Positions 16,443 to 26,081 of a stretch of DNA of 64,000 nt are shown in pieces (position 1 is the stretch's first letter; every line of letters starts with the position of its first letter). The notes under the pieces are model-generated. The model had not been told where the DNA came from and did not search any database. It saw only the letters and a program-made list of their open reading frames with translations. The stretch comes from Flavobacterium flevense (GTDB taxonomy: Bacteria > Bacteroidota > Bacteroidia > Flavobacteriales > Flavobacteriaceae), in the NCBI RefSeq assembly GCF_900142775.1, contig NZ_FRCC01000001.1, positions 248,001-312,000 on the forward strand. The letters run 5' to 3'. The position numbers and the translations under genes are program-made.

Positions 16443-17429
16443 CTACAATTCGTACCATTCTTTTTCAGATGATTTTGAATTGCTTCCTAATATGTTTTTA
16501 AGGGAATATTTTTCGGCTTCTGATTTAGTTAATTGATGTGTCCATGAGGCTCTTTCTTTTGGTTTAAAACCTTCGCCGGTACAATTGTATTCTGCAAAAA
16601 AAGCGGTTTTTTCATTCTCAGGATTTCCCCAATTATCCCATCCTACAGCTGCAATCCGATTAGGCAATTCACATTTTATAAATACTGATTTTGCCCATGC
16701 TCTCCACGGACGTCCCAGATACATTTTAGTTACCTCATCGGCCAAAGTAATTTTGCAATCTAAAAATACGAAACCAAAATCTTTGTCTTTTGGAGTATTA
16801 GGAGCCGTGATATACGAATCAGACTTGCAGTGAATAACACAGTTTTTAAAAACAGCAGTTGCCGGTCCAAAAATAAAATCGGTAGTTCCCTCGATATAGC
16901 AATCCACAAAAAACTGCTTTGCATATTCTCCTCCGTTATAAATAGTATCCTGATTTCCTAAGAATTTACAGTTTTTAAAAACAGCTTTATCAGCATCAAC
17001 AAACAAAGCAACTGCCTGTCCTACTCTGCCGGCAGCATTTTCGAAAGTAATATTCTCCGCCTTGAATCGGTTGCCGGAAATTTTCACGGTATAAGAATCA
17101 AAAGTCCCCATTTTTCCCCTGCCCGAATAATCGTTAAAACTAATGATGGTTTTATCAACGCTTTCGCCAATAAAAGTCACATCGGTATTCATGGCAGGCA
17201 ATGCTACTTTTTCATTATACACTCCGTTTTTAATATACAAAGTAATCGGTGCTAAAGGAAAAACACGCATGGCATTGATGGCATCCTGAATGTATTTGTA
17301 ATCGCCGCTTCCGTCTTTAGCAACTACAAAATTGTACTTGTATTTTTCCGGATTTGATGTTTGTGCAAAAAACATTTGAGTTGCGAACAGCAAGATCATC
17401 ATTAAACTTAATCGGATGGTATTTTTCAT
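16443..17429 (-). CDS. secreted pectinesterase (CE8)
   Basis: A 328-residue protein with a signal peptide (residues 1-22, ending FFAQ). It is a right-handed beta-helix with the CE8 landmarks: KDGSGDYKYIQDAINA at the start, VGQAVALFV, the LGNQDTIYNGG oxyanion region, GTTDFIFGPA with the catalytic aspartate, and LGRPWRAWAKSVF with the substrate arginine. It removes methyl esters from homogalacturonan. It follows the SusCD pair on the same strand after a terminator and is the only clear pectin enzyme of this first locus. Confidence 0.93.
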   Translation of the reverse strand: MKNTIRLSLMMILLFATQMFFAQTSNPEKYKYNFVVAKDGSGDYKYIQDAINAMRVFPLAPITLYIKNGVYNEKVALPAMNTDVTFIGESVDKTIISFNDYSGRGKMGTFDSYTVKISGNRFKAENITFENAAGRVGQAVALFVDADKAVFKNCKFLGNQDTIYNGGEYAKQFFVDCYIEGTTDFIFGPATAVFKNCVIHCKSDSYITAPNTPKDKDFGFVFLDCKITLADEVTKMYLGRPWRAWAKSVFIKCELPNRIAAVGWDNWGNPENEKTAFFAEYNCTGEGFKPKERASWTHQLTKSEAEKYSLKNILGSNSKSSEKEWYEL

Positions 17430-17581
17430 GAATAATAATTTTTATTACAGTTTTATTCCTTTTATTTTACAGTAAAAATAGTGTTTTTTAGAATCTCAAT
17501 AAAGCTGTTTAGCATTTGCCTAAAATCAAACAACGAGTACACAATAATAGCTATAAAATATCTGATATATAAAAAAAATCA

Positions 17582-17605
17582 AAGGCAGATCTTACGATCT
17601 GCCTT
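17582..17605 (-). terminator. terminator after SusD
   Basis: Perfect 10-bp stem AAGGCAGATC/GATCTGCCTT with a 4-base loop and a T-rich tract on the minus strand. Confidence 0.8.
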
Positions 17606-17633
17606 CGACACCAAACAAAACCAAAGAAACAAA

Positions 17634-19241
17634 TTAATACCCTGGATTCTGCGGATATTCACCATTATCAAGTGATATAACAGCCAGAGGAATAGGGCGT
17701 AATATTTTTAATTGTCCATCAATACCTAAAAATGGATTTGTTCCTCCATCAAAAAGTCCTTTGATATCCGGATTTCTCACCTTAGTATAATCTATTAATT
17801 TTCCTGTTCTTTTTAAATCAAGCCATCTAAATCCCTCACCTGCTAATTCACGAGCTCTTTCATCCAGAATAAAATCAATATCTACATTCCCAACAACTGA
17901 AACTCCTGCTCTTTGCCTAACCGTATTTACACGAGCAATTGCATTTCCGGGATTATTAGATTTCAAATAGGCTTCGGCTGCAATTAAATAAGTCTCACCT
18001 AATCTGGCTAAATAAATATCATGAGTATATTGAACTGAAGGCACAGCTGTTTGCACTCTATCAAATTTTTTCAACGCTGGGTAATCTGTTTGATTCAAAC
18101 CATCCCACCAGTGTGGATCCATAGGAGAAATAATTGTATTAGTTCTATTTACCGGATCTTCAGCTCTCCAATTTGGCACATCAGCAATTTGAGCTGCTGT
18201 TCTTGGATAATAATACTGTACTGGAGTTGTTGTAGGATTCAATAAATATCCAGTATATGGATTTGTTTTAATATTTAAAAAAGTACCTTCAAATCTTGTG
18301 TCATTATCATCAAACAGTGTAAACAAATATTCCGTAGGGTGTAAAGTATTTTTCTTGATTACTCCATCATTAGCTCCTTGTACCAAAGGTCCCCATGGAT
18401 AATCCCAATTATGAGATACTTCGCCGGAATTAGATTTATTATATTGAACAGACCATAAAATCTCTTCGTTTTTGTCATTTTTATATTTGAATAAATCTCC
18501 AAAAGCTAAATTAAGTCCTTGTCCGTTTATGGCTTCATCTGCAAGTGTAGCAGCCTTAGTAAAATCGGCCACTCCTTCACCATAAGTTTCGTAACCTCTG
18601 GTTAAATACACCTTGGCTAAAATATGCTGAGCAGCACGTTTTGTAACCCTTCCAAAATTAGACTGAGTAGGCGGCAAATCGACAATAGCTTCTGTCATTT
18701 GATCAATAATAAACTGATAAACATTGCTTGCCGAATCTCTTTCAAAATGGGTTATGGGCTGGTTTACCAAATTCTCAACAATTGAAACATCACCAAATTG
18801 CTGAACCAGCATAAAATAATAATAAGCTCTAATTGCTTTAACTTCGGCTATTCTGCTTTGCAGTTCCGGAAAATCTTCAACCTTATCAGCATAATGCAAT
18901 GCAAGATTAGCTATTTGTATACTCTGATAAAGACTTCTGAATAATCTTTCTACATTAGCTTCTCCCGGAGTCAGGGTTTGATAAGATGCTAATCCTAACG
19001 GAACTTCGGGATGAGCCGCAAAAAACAAATCAGTACCGGCACAAAAAATGTAAGGAGTGGGTTCATAAACATCACGTAAAGTGGCATAAGTTGCATTCAC
19101 TAAGCCTTCATAACCGTCTTTTGTACTATAAAAATTTTCAGCAGTTGTATTTCCTAAATTTTCTTCATCTAAATATCCGGAACAACTTACAATTAACAAT
19201 CCTAAAAAAATTGCATATATCTTTGATTTTATACTCTTCAT
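17634..19241 (-). CDS. SusD-family glycan-binding lipoprotein
   Basis: A 535-residue surface lipoprotein. The ATG at 19241 is preferred over one eight codons earlier because it puts the lipoprotein signal MKSIKSKIYAIFLGLLIVSC at the N-terminus, with a lipobox cysteine at residue 20, and avoids overlap with SusC. The SusD fold is indicated by helical repeats with EVKAIRAYYYFMLVQQFG and the C-terminal FILDERARELAGEGFRWLDLKRTG signature. It caps the SusC barrel and delivers oligosaccharides. It starts 4 bp after the SusC stop. Its ligand is unknown, probably a pectin-derived glycan given the neighbours. Confidence 0.95.
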   Translation of the reverse strand: MKSIKSKIYAIFLGLLIVSCSGYLDEENLGNTTAENFYSTKDGYEGLVNATYATLRDVYEPTPYIFCAGTDLFFAAHPEVPLGLASYQTLTPGEANVERLFRSLYQSIQIANLALHYADKVEDFPELQSRIAEVKAIRAYYYFMLVQQFGDVSIVENLVNQPITHFERDSASNVYQFIIDQMTEAIVDLPPTQSNFGRVTKRAAQHILAKVYLTRGYETYGEGVADFTKAATLADEAINGQGLNLAFGDLFKYKNDKNEEILWSVQYNKSNSGEVSHNWDYPWGPLVQGANDGVIKKNTLHPTEYLFTLFDDNDTRFEGTFLNIKTNPYTGYLLNPTTTPVQYYYPRTAAQIADVPNWRAEDPVNRTNTIISPMDPHWWDGLNQTDYPALKKFDRVQTAVPSVQYTHDIYLARLGETYLIAAEAYLKSNNPGNAIARVNTVRQRAGVSVVGNVDIDFILDERARELAGEGFRWLDLKRTGKLIDYTKVRNPDIKGLFDGGTNPFLGIDGQLKILRPIPLAVISLDNGEYPQNPGY

Positions 19242-19245
19242 AATC

Positions 19246-22200
19246 TTAAAATTTAATATTAACACCTAATTGATAAATAGCATAACCCGTATTTGAAGCA
19301 TCAACACCATTCATCGAAGCACCAGCCCATTCCGGATCAAATCCGTCGTATTTAGTAAACGTAAAAGGATTTAATGCGTTAACATACAATCGCATGGATG
19401 ACAATCCTACTTTAGACAAAACAGTCGGATTAAAATTATATCCTAAAGTAATATTCTGAATACGTACAAAAGAAGCGTCTTTATTAAATCCCGGATAACC
19501 ATAATCTTCTGCATCTTCACCCCAATACTGCCCTGAGAATGATGCTTGAGGATAGGTATTAGAAGCTCTTGCCGGTGTTATAGGATTTTCTCTCACATAA
19601 TAAGGCACATCTAAAATCACTTTACTATTAAAATCAGTAAATTCTTCATGAAACGGGCTCAACACATATACTCCTTGTTTAGTAAATACAGTAGCTGAAA
19701 GATCCCAATTTTTATAAGTGAAAGTAGTTGAAAATGTTCCAATCCAATCCGGATTAGGAGAACCCAGCACTTTCATATCATTATCAGTATCAATTACTCC
19801 GTCTCCATTTAAATCCTTCACTTTTGCAGTTCCTTCCATGGCTTGCTGATCAGCTGGTGCCAATTCATCTTTTTGCCACACACCATCAAATACCATCCCG
19901 TAGACAACATCTACCGGTTGCCCTATAAACCATCTGTTAGGAACATCATCTTCCTTTCCTCCGTATAACTCAACAACTTTATTATTATTCTTAGAAAAAA
20001 TAAAATTGGTTTCCCATTTAAAATCACCAGTATCAACATTGACTGTTTTCAGCTGAACTTCTACCCCTTTATTACTAATAGAAGCGACATTATCGAACAT
20101 TGACGCCCAACCGGTTGGAACTGCCAGTTTTCTACTTAAAATAGTTCCCTTAGAAAGTCTGTCATAAAGATTGATTTCTCCTGAGATTCTGTTATTAAAA
20201 AAACCAAAATCAGTTCCGAAATTCCATTCTCTTGTGCGTTCCCATGTCAAATTAGCATTGGCTAACTCACTTGGAACAAAACCATTTGCAGTAGTTCCGT
20301 CCCAGTCATAATATTTTTGTCTATTTAATGATGACTGAGTAGCATAAGCTCCAATAGGACCATATCCGCCTGTGTAACCATAACTTAAACGTAATTTCAG
20401 GTTATCAATTTCAGCTACATTTTGCAAAAATGATTCTTCGCTTATTTTCCATGCCGCAGCAGCCGAAGGAAAAGAAGACCATTTATTACCCTCAGCAAGT
20501 CTTGAAGCGCCATCCCATCTAATAGTTCCAGTTAATAAATATTTATCTTTATAAGAATAATTCACACGATTAGTGTAGGAAAGTATCGTGCTTTTAGTAT
20601 ATCCGGTCTCTGCATCGCGTTGTGGAGCACTTTGAACATTATAAAAAGAAGAATTAAAAGGAACATCTCTACCATAAGAAAAAGACCTTTCACTTCTGTC
20701 AAAAGTGGCAGATTGAATAAAATCATAGGATATATTATGATCTCCAAATTGTTTTGTATAGTTTACCTGATTATCCCATACGTAAGAAAGTCTGTTGTTT
20801 GTCCAAAATCTGGCAATAGATATCGATCTGGTGGCAAACCTGTCTTTGTATTCTCCATCTCTTTGCATTCTGGTATTTGGAGAAAAAGTAGATTTAAAAG
20901 TAAGACTTTTTATAGGGTTAAATTTAAGGTAGAAATTAGAAATAACATTAAACTGTTCTACATCCCAACCTGATTTACCATCTGCAAATGTATATGGACT
21001 TACATTACTTGATATTCCATTCATTGGAGACTGTATTACACTTCCATCGGCAGTAAAAGCCGGAGCAAAAGTAGGCATCCTGAATAGTTGTAATGTATAA
21101 CCTTGTCTTGACACTAATTCTTGCTGAGAAAATGCTAAATTGATATTGGTACCAATAGAAAACTTATCATTAACCTTAGCATCTACACTCGCCTTAAAAT
21201 TATACTTTTTATACGATTGCCCAACAGCATTTCCATCATCTCCCTGATATCCAAAACCAACTACATAACTTACATTATCAGTGCCTCCATTAGCAGAAAT
21301 AAAATGATTTTGTTGGGTACTTGTTTTCAAAAAAGAATCCAACCAATTGGTTCCGTTTCTGCTTGCCAGATTTTCAGCCCAATAATTACTACCATCCTCA
21401 TTAAGAACTGTTGGAAAACCATAAGTAGGCGAATTCACAATGGGAGTTCCCTGAACTAAATCCCTCGCTACTTGTCTGTCTCTTTGCCACAGCACACTTT
21501 CATCATAACCGTTCAAAAAATCAGGCATATTAACAACCTTTCTTACCCCTACAAAACCTGAGTAAATGATTGATGGTTTTCTATTTTTTAAACCCTCACC
21601 TGATTTAGTCGTTACTATAACAACTCCATTAGATCCACGTGAACCATAAATAGCTGTAGACGAAGCATCTTTAAGTATGTCTATCTGTTGTATATCTTGC
21701 GGATTTAAAAAATCGATACTTTCTGTCACAATTCCATCTACTACAAAAAGAGGTTGTTGCCCGGCAAAAGAGTTAATTCCCCGGATGCTAATATCAAAAC
21801 CTGCTCCTACAGAACCTGTTTTTTGCGAGATATTAACTCCGGCAGCACGTGCCTGTAAAGCCTGTACAGGACTGGTTGAACCTACACTATTAAGCTCTTT
21901 ATTTCCAATTGAAACGACCGAACCTGTTATATCACTCTTTTTAACAGTTCCGTATCCCACAACTACTACTTCATTTAAATTTGCGGTTTCCGGCAACAGC
22001 TGAAAATTAATCTCTGACTGATTCCCTATTTTTATTTCTTTAGTACCATATCCTATAAAGGAAGCCACTAAAATGCTCTCAGCTGATGGTACTTTTATCG
22101 CATATTTACCATCAAAATCAGTTTGTGTAGCGATCTGAGTGCCTTTTACAAGAATACTGACTCCGGGAATAGGCTGGTTATTCTCATCGGTGATTTTACC

Positions 22201-22623
22201 GGATACTCTGGTTTCCTGAGTAACTTTTTCTATTATACTTTCTTTTTCAGAGACATTTAAAGCCTCTTTTATAATAATATTTTTATCAGCTGTTACTTCA
22301 AAGCGTAAATTACTGGAGGTAACAATCTGATTTAATAATTTCGAAACCTCAATAGTGCCTTTTTTTAATTGCACTTTTGGAGCATCTTTAAAAAAATCAT
22401 TTGGATAAATAAAGCTGTAATCGGTTTGCTTTTGTATCATTTTAAAAACTTCTTTAACCGATACTAATTGGTTTTGATCAACAGCAATTTTTTCCTGCGA
22501 AAAAGTGGTTTCGGTGTTGAAACTAAAGACAGTTGTACAGAATAGGATTAAAAAAGTTCTCATCATAATCAATAGCAGCCGTTTTTGAAATACAAAACGA
22601 CAATTAATAGAATTAATTTTCAT
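19246..22623 (-). CDS. SusC-family TonB-dependent transporter with STN signalling domain
   Basis: A 1125-residue outer-membrane transporter. Order: signal segment (residues 1-43), an STN secretin/TonB short domain (about 50-115), a carboxypeptidase-regulatory-like domain (VSGKITDENNQPIPGVSILVKG region), a TonB box area (NEVVVVGYGT), a plug ending in YGSRGSNGVVIVTTKSG, and the barrel. The STN domain is what lets such receptors signal to FecR and an ECF sigma factor, and both lie directly upstream on the same strand. It would import oligosaccharides captured by the SusD partner. Confidence 0.96.
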   Translation of the reverse strand: MKINSINCRFVFQKRLLLIMMRTFLILFCTTVFSFNTETTFSQEKIAVDQNQLVSVKEVFKMIQKQTDYSFIYPNDFFKDAPKVQLKKGTIEVSKLLNQIVTSSNLRFEVTADKNIIIKEALNVSEKESIIEKVTQETRVSGKITDENNQPIPGVSILVKGTQIATQTDFDGKYAIKVPSAESILVASFIGYGTKEIKIGNQSEINFQLLPETANLNEVVVVGYGTVKKSDITGSVVSIGNKELNSVGSTSPVQALQARAAGVNISQKTGSVGAGFDISIRGINSFAGQQPLFVVDGIVTESIDFLNPQDIQQIDILKDASSTAIYGSRGSNGVVIVTTKSGEGLKNRKPSIIYSGFVGVRKVVNMPDFLNGYDESVLWQRDRQVARDLVQGTPIVNSPTYGFPTVLNEDGSNYWAENLASRNGTNWLDSFLKTSTQQNHFISANGGTDNVSYVVGFGYQGDDGNAVGQSYKKYNFKASVDAKVNDKFSIGTNINLAFSQQELVSRQGYTLQLFRMPTFAPAFTADGSVIQSPMNGISSNVSPYTFADGKSGWDVEQFNVISNFYLKFNPIKSLTFKSTFSPNTRMQRDGEYKDRFATRSISIARFWTNNRLSYVWDNQVNYTKQFGDHNISYDFIQSATFDRSERSFSYGRDVPFNSSFYNVQSAPQRDAETGYTKSTILSYTNRVNYSYKDKYLLTGTIRWDGASRLAEGNKWSSFPSAAAAWKISEESFLQNVAEIDNLKLRLSYGYTGGYGPIGAYATQSSLNRQKYYDWDGTTANGFVPSELANANLTWERTREWNFGTDFGFFNNRISGEINLYDRLSKGTILSRKLAVPTGWASMFDNVASISNKGVEVQLKTVNVDTGDFKWETNFIFSKNNNKVVELYGGKEDDVPNRWFIGQPVDVVYGMVFDGVWQKDELAPADQQAMEGTAKVKDLNGDGVIDTDNDMKVLGSPNPDWIGTFSTTFTYKNWDLSATVFTKQGVYVLSPFHEEFTDFNSKVILDVPYYVRENPITPARASNTYPQASFSGQYWGEDAEDYGYPGFNKDASFVRIQNITLGYNFNPTVLSKVGLSSMRLYVNALNPFTFTKYDGFDPEWAGASMNGVDASNTGYAIYQLGVNIKF

Positions 22624-22722
22624 AATTTTGTTTGTGTTAGTTGGACATTGGTTTAATTAATATAGGGAGAGGGAAATAGTCAGGACACCGCAAAATATCT
22701 AAACTATTACCTCTCTTTTCTT

Positions 22723-23874
22723 TTATTTGAGTATCAGAGTTTTATTTTTAAATTCATACTTATTTATAATTCCTGTATTTTTAATTGATTTTAAAATATC
22801 TTCAATATTTCTGTCTTTTATCAAAACACCGTTAAACTGTTCTTTTTTGATAGATTCATTTTCAAAAACTACCTCAATATCATACCATCTTGACAATACT
22901 TTCATAATCTCGCCCAGTGGTTTATCTTCAAAACTAAAAATACCGTCTTTCCAGCATATTTCGCTATAGACATCTACCTTAGCAATCTTCACTTTATTAG
23001 TGTTAAGATCTAAACTGGCTTTTTGATTGGGGATTAATTTTTGCTTAACAGCACCAAATTGCATTTCGACTTTCCCTTCTACGAGTGTTGTCGCAATATT
23101 TGAGTCGTCTTTGTAGGCTTTGATATTAAATTCGGTTCCCAGTACATGAACCTGCTGATTTTTTTGCAATACTGTAAAACCCGCTCCATTATGGTTCGTA
23201 CTTGGAGATACTTCAAAATAAGCTTCTCCATAAACTAATTCTACACTTCTGGTTTTACCTGCTACAAAATGAACAGGAAATTTAAGCTGGGTTTCAGAAT
23301 TTAACCAAACTTTTGTACCATCAGCAAGGGTGATTGCAAATTGTCCTCCTCGCGGAATCGTTAAATAATGATATGCTGTTTTTTTAGAGGAAGTCTTAGA
23401 ATTAGTATAAACCAACTCTTTTCCTGAGCTGTTTACATTTTTATTAGTATAAACTTTTCCTTTTTCTAAAACTACAGTGGAACCATCTTCTAAAGTTAAA
23501 GTAGCTTTATCCGTTCCGGTTTCAATGGTATTGGCCACTACTACCGGCTGAATTTCCTGAGTTTTATTATTGAAAACCGTGGTAAATGTTATAAACAGCA
23601 TAACAGAAGCTGCAATTGCGTATCTAAACAATGGTTTTTTGTACAACGGAAGTACGGGACTTACTTTCTTTTTATCGAAATCTAATTCTAATCGGATTTT
23701 TTCATGAATTCGCTGCTCTACCTCTTCTTTGGATCCTAAATGAGCAGGCCAATCTTTGATTTCCTGATTGTTTAAAAAGAAATACAATAGTTTTTCTAAC
23801 TCCTTTTTGGTTATTGAACCATCCTGAAGCTTCGTGACTAATTCTGAAAAATATTTTTGGGAATCTGAGTTCAT
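22723..23874 (-). CDS. FecR-family anti-sigma factor
   Basis: A 383-residue single-pass membrane protein: a cytoplasmic N-terminal part (residues 1-85) that would hold the sigma factor, a membrane helix at about 88-104, and a periplasmic FecR domain (YHYLTIPRGGQFAITLADGTKVWLNSETQLKFP, then FTVLQKNQQVHVLGTEFNI). The C-terminus ends in an STN-like DUF4974 (residues 316-383) that contacts the transporter's STN domain. It lies between its sigma factor and the SusC gene. Confidence 0.93.
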   Translation of the reverse strand: MNSDSQKYFSELVTKLQDGSITKKELEKLLYFFLNNQEIKDWPAHLGSKEEVEQRIHEKIRLELDFDKKKVSPVLPLYKKPLFRYAIAASVMLFITFTTVFNNKTQEIQPVVVANTIETGTDKATLTLEDGSTVVLEKGKVYTNKNVNSSGKELVYTNSKTSSKKTAYHYLTIPRGGQFAITLADGTKVWLNSETQLKFPVHFVAGKTRSVELVYGEAYFEVSPSTNHNGAGFTVLQKNQQVHVLGTEFNIKAYKDDSNIATTLVEGKVEMQFGAVKQKLIPNQKASLDLNTNKVKIAKVDVYSEICWKDGIFSFEDKPLGEIMKVLSRWYDIEVVFENESIKKEQFNGVLIKDRNIEDILKSIKNTGIINKYEFKNKTLILK

Positions 23875-23977
23875 TTGTTCGCTTTTTGTATGCTTATAAT
23901 AACTAAGTCTCCAAAAAAACGTTTCACACCTGCTCTATTTGTATTTTTTTTTGCTTTTTTTTATATATATCAAATTT

Positions 23978-24562
23978 TTATCTAAAAAAATATACGATAA
24001 ACTCAATACTCACCGCTACTCCAAGTGATTCTTTTAAAATTTTCAGCGCTTTAGAAATATGTCCCTCAACCGTGCGTTGCGAAATATTTAACTGCTCCGC
24101 AATTTCTTTATTAGACAACATATTTTCCCTGCTCAACTTATATACTTCCCGGCATTTATCGGGTAAAGAATCTACAATAGCATCTAAATGACGAATTAAT
24201 TCTTCATGCATTAATTTGGTTTCCGGGTTAGAAGCTTCAATTTTATTTTCGAAATTATCGAAAAGCTCATCCTTCAGCATTTTTTTATTTTTACTAAAAT
24301 GGTCATAAACCTTGTAAACAGTGCTGGTGTATAAATAACTTTTCAAAGAGGTTTTGATCTGTAATTTTTCTCTTCTTTGCCATAATGAAATAAATACTTC
24401 CTGAACAATATCTTCACATACTGACCTGTCTTTAACAAGGTTATAAGCCGCCACATACATAATTTCCCAATATTCTTTATAAATAATGGTCAACGCTTCT
24501 TCTTCATTTTGCTGAAGGCGCTTAACAAGGTCCAGGTCATTGTATTTATTTACAAATGCCAT
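23978..24562 (-). CDS. ECF RNA polymerase sigma factor
   Basis: A 194-residue sigma-70 factor. Region 2 contains YNLVKDRSVCEDIVQEVFISLWQRRE. Region 4 contains SNKEIAEQLNISQRTVEGHISKALKILKE, with a helix-turn-helix. The C-terminus ends in a hydrophobic segment usual for this Bacteroidota subfamily. It is the cytoplasmic output of the SusC-FecR relay and would activate the susCD operon downstream. A TAGATTTG box lies 28 bp upstream. Confidence 0.94.
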   Translation of the reverse strand: MAFVNKYNDLDLVKRLQQNEEEALTIIYKEYWEIMYVAAYNLVKDRSVCEDIVQEVFISLWQRREKLQIKTSLKSYLYTSTVYKVYDHFSKNKKMLKDELFDNFENKIEASNPETKLMHEELIRHLDAIVDSLPDKCREVYKLSRENMLSNKEIAEQLNISQRTVEGHISKALKILKESLGVAVSIEFIVYFFR

Positions 24563-24589
24563 TTAAAATATAGTTTAGGGTTAATGGGT

Positions 24590-24597
24590 CAAATCTA
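24590..24597 (-). promoter_or_regulatory. -7 promoter box of the sigma factor gene
   Basis: TAGATTTG on the minus strand, a perfect TAnnTTTG match. Confidence 0.5.
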
Positions 24598-24715
24598 AAA
24601 ATAAATAATCAATTTTCGAATATCTTAAAATTTTAACATAATATTTTATCAAATTCAAAGAACTACCCCTACAAATTTACAAGGTTTTATTAATTAATAA
24701 CAATCCAAAAATCCA

Positions 24716-24754
24716 AACGGTTCTCCATACATTTTTTAATAATTACACCCAACG
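24716..24754. repeat. internally deleted copy of the MITE-like element
   Basis: AACGGTTCTC, then ATACATTTTTT, then AATAATTACACCCAACG, matching the right half of 16179-16365 with its middle removed. Confidence 0.6.
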
Positions 24755-24805
24755 ACTTAATTTATATTCTAAAAAAAGACTTTTTTAAAAATAAAATTCT
24801 ATTTT

Positions 24806-24819
24806 CGTAAACGATTACG
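24806..24819. promoter_or_regulatory. LacI-type operator, autoregulatory
   Basis: CGTAAACGATTACG has the central AAxCGxTT pattern of LacI-family operators and lies 5 bp before the LacI gene's start codon. It overlaps a -7-like TATTTTCG (24800-24807). The same 14 bases recur at 26054. Confidence 0.75.
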
Positions 24820-24824
24820 GAAAT

Positions 24825-25844
24825 ATGAAAAATAAAATCACCATCAGCGATATTGCCAAAGAATTAGGAATTGCTCCTGCCACCGTTTCGCGTGCTTTGA
24901 GTAATCATCCTGAAATAAGTGCGAGTACGAAGAAAAAAGTAAAAGCAGTTGCCGAACGTTTGGATTATATGCCTAACAAAATAGCCTCTTCGCTACGTTC
25001 CGGGAAAACAAAACTCATTGGAGTTTTAATCCCTACAGCGGAGCATTTATTTTTCGGATCCGTAATTCATGGTATCTCCAATTTAGCCAGTCAGCATGGT
25101 TACGACGTTTTGATTTATCAATCGAACGAATCAGAAGTCTTTGAAAAAAAGGGAATCGATACTTTTATTGGTGCCAGAGTGGATGGCATTCTAGTTTCCA
25201 TTTCTAAAAACACCACTGATTTTTCTCATTTTAAATCGGTGAAAGAGAAAAATATTCCAATTGCTTTTTTTGACCGAACCAATGACGATTTAGAAATCTC
25301 CTCCGTTTGTATTGATGATTATTTGGGTGCGTTCATGGCAACCGAATCCCTCATAAAATCAGGATATCAAAGAATTGCTCATATTTCCGGACCACAGCAT
25401 ATTAAAGCATTTTCGGAAAGAATTCGTGGTTACAAAGCCGCATTAGAACAATACAATATTCCTTTTGAAGCCAATTTCATTTACAACGGAGACATCAGTA
25501 TTGAAGCAGGAAGAAAAGGTACAACTTACTTTTTAAATTTAGATAACAAACCTGACGCCATTTTTGCTGTTGAAGATTTTACCGCTCTTGGTGTTTTAAA
25601 AGAAGTAAAAGAAAGAGACATTCAGGTTCCTAACGAATTTGGAGTTATTGGTTTTTGCAATGACTTATTTGGAGAACACATCACTCCTTCTCTGTCTACA
25701 ATCGATCAAAAAACAGTACAAATGGGTGAAGAAGCCTTCCATCTTATTTACGAGTTAATTTCGAAAAAAGGAGAAAAAACAAACCATCAAAAGAGAATAT
25801 TGACTCCCACATTAATCACAAGAGAATCTTCAAAAAAGAACTAA
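24825..25844 (+). CDS. LacI-family transcriptional regulator
   Basis: A 339-residue repressor-type protein. The N-terminal helix-turn-helix ITISDIAKELGIAPATVSRALSNHPEIS and hinge helix MPNKIASSLRSGKTK are followed by a periplasmic-binding-protein-like sensor domain (residues 60-335). It should bind the identical operators in front of itself and of the aldo/keto reductase-GH2 genes, so the likely inducer is a sugar released by those enzymes. Direction and position support local control. The ligand is unknown. Confidence 0.95.
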   Translation: MKNKITISDIAKELGIAPATVSRALSNHPEISASTKKKVKAVAERLDYMPNKIASSLRSGKTKLIGVLIPTAEHLFFGSVIHGISNLASQHGYDVLIYQSNESEVFEKKGIDTFIGARVDGILVSISKNTTDFSHFKSVKEKNIPIAFFDRTNDDLEISSVCIDDYLGAFMATESLIKSGYQRIAHISGPQHIKAFSERIRGYKAALEQYNIPFEANFIYNGDISIEAGRKGTTYFLNLDNKPDAIFAVEDFTALGVLKEVKERDIQVPNEFGVIGFCNDLFGEHITPSLSTIDQKTVQMGEEAFHLIYELISKKGEKTNHQKRILTPTLITRESSKKN

Positions 25845-25878
25845 AACATGACTACCCTTCTTCCAAATAAACACGGTA

Positions 25879-26004
25879 TTTTAAGCCACGAATTCACGAA
25901 TAATTTTCTTACTATTATTACACGAACATTGACAAAGTAGATTAAAATTAGTGCAATTTCATAACATATAATTCAACTATAATTAGTGAATTAGTGGCTT
26001 AAAA
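25879..26004. repeat. inverted repeat between LacI and aldo/keto reductase genes
   Basis: Imperfect 25-bp arms (25879-25903 and 25980-26004) built on TTTTAAGCCACG and AATTCACGAA and their complements, with a 76-bp spacer. No coding potential. Resembles a decayed non-autonomous element. Confidence 0.55.
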
Positions 26005-26053
26005 TCACCAACACAGATAACAAATAATGCTATAAAAAAAATTTAATAATCAC

Positions 26054-26067
26054 CGTAAACGATTACG
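26054..26067. promoter_or_regulatory. LacI-type operator of the aldo/keto reductase gene
   Basis: CGTAAACGATTACG, identical over 14 bases to the operator at 24806-24819, 14 bp before the start codon. Confidence 0.75.
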
Positions 26068-26081
26068 TAAAACACTAAAAA

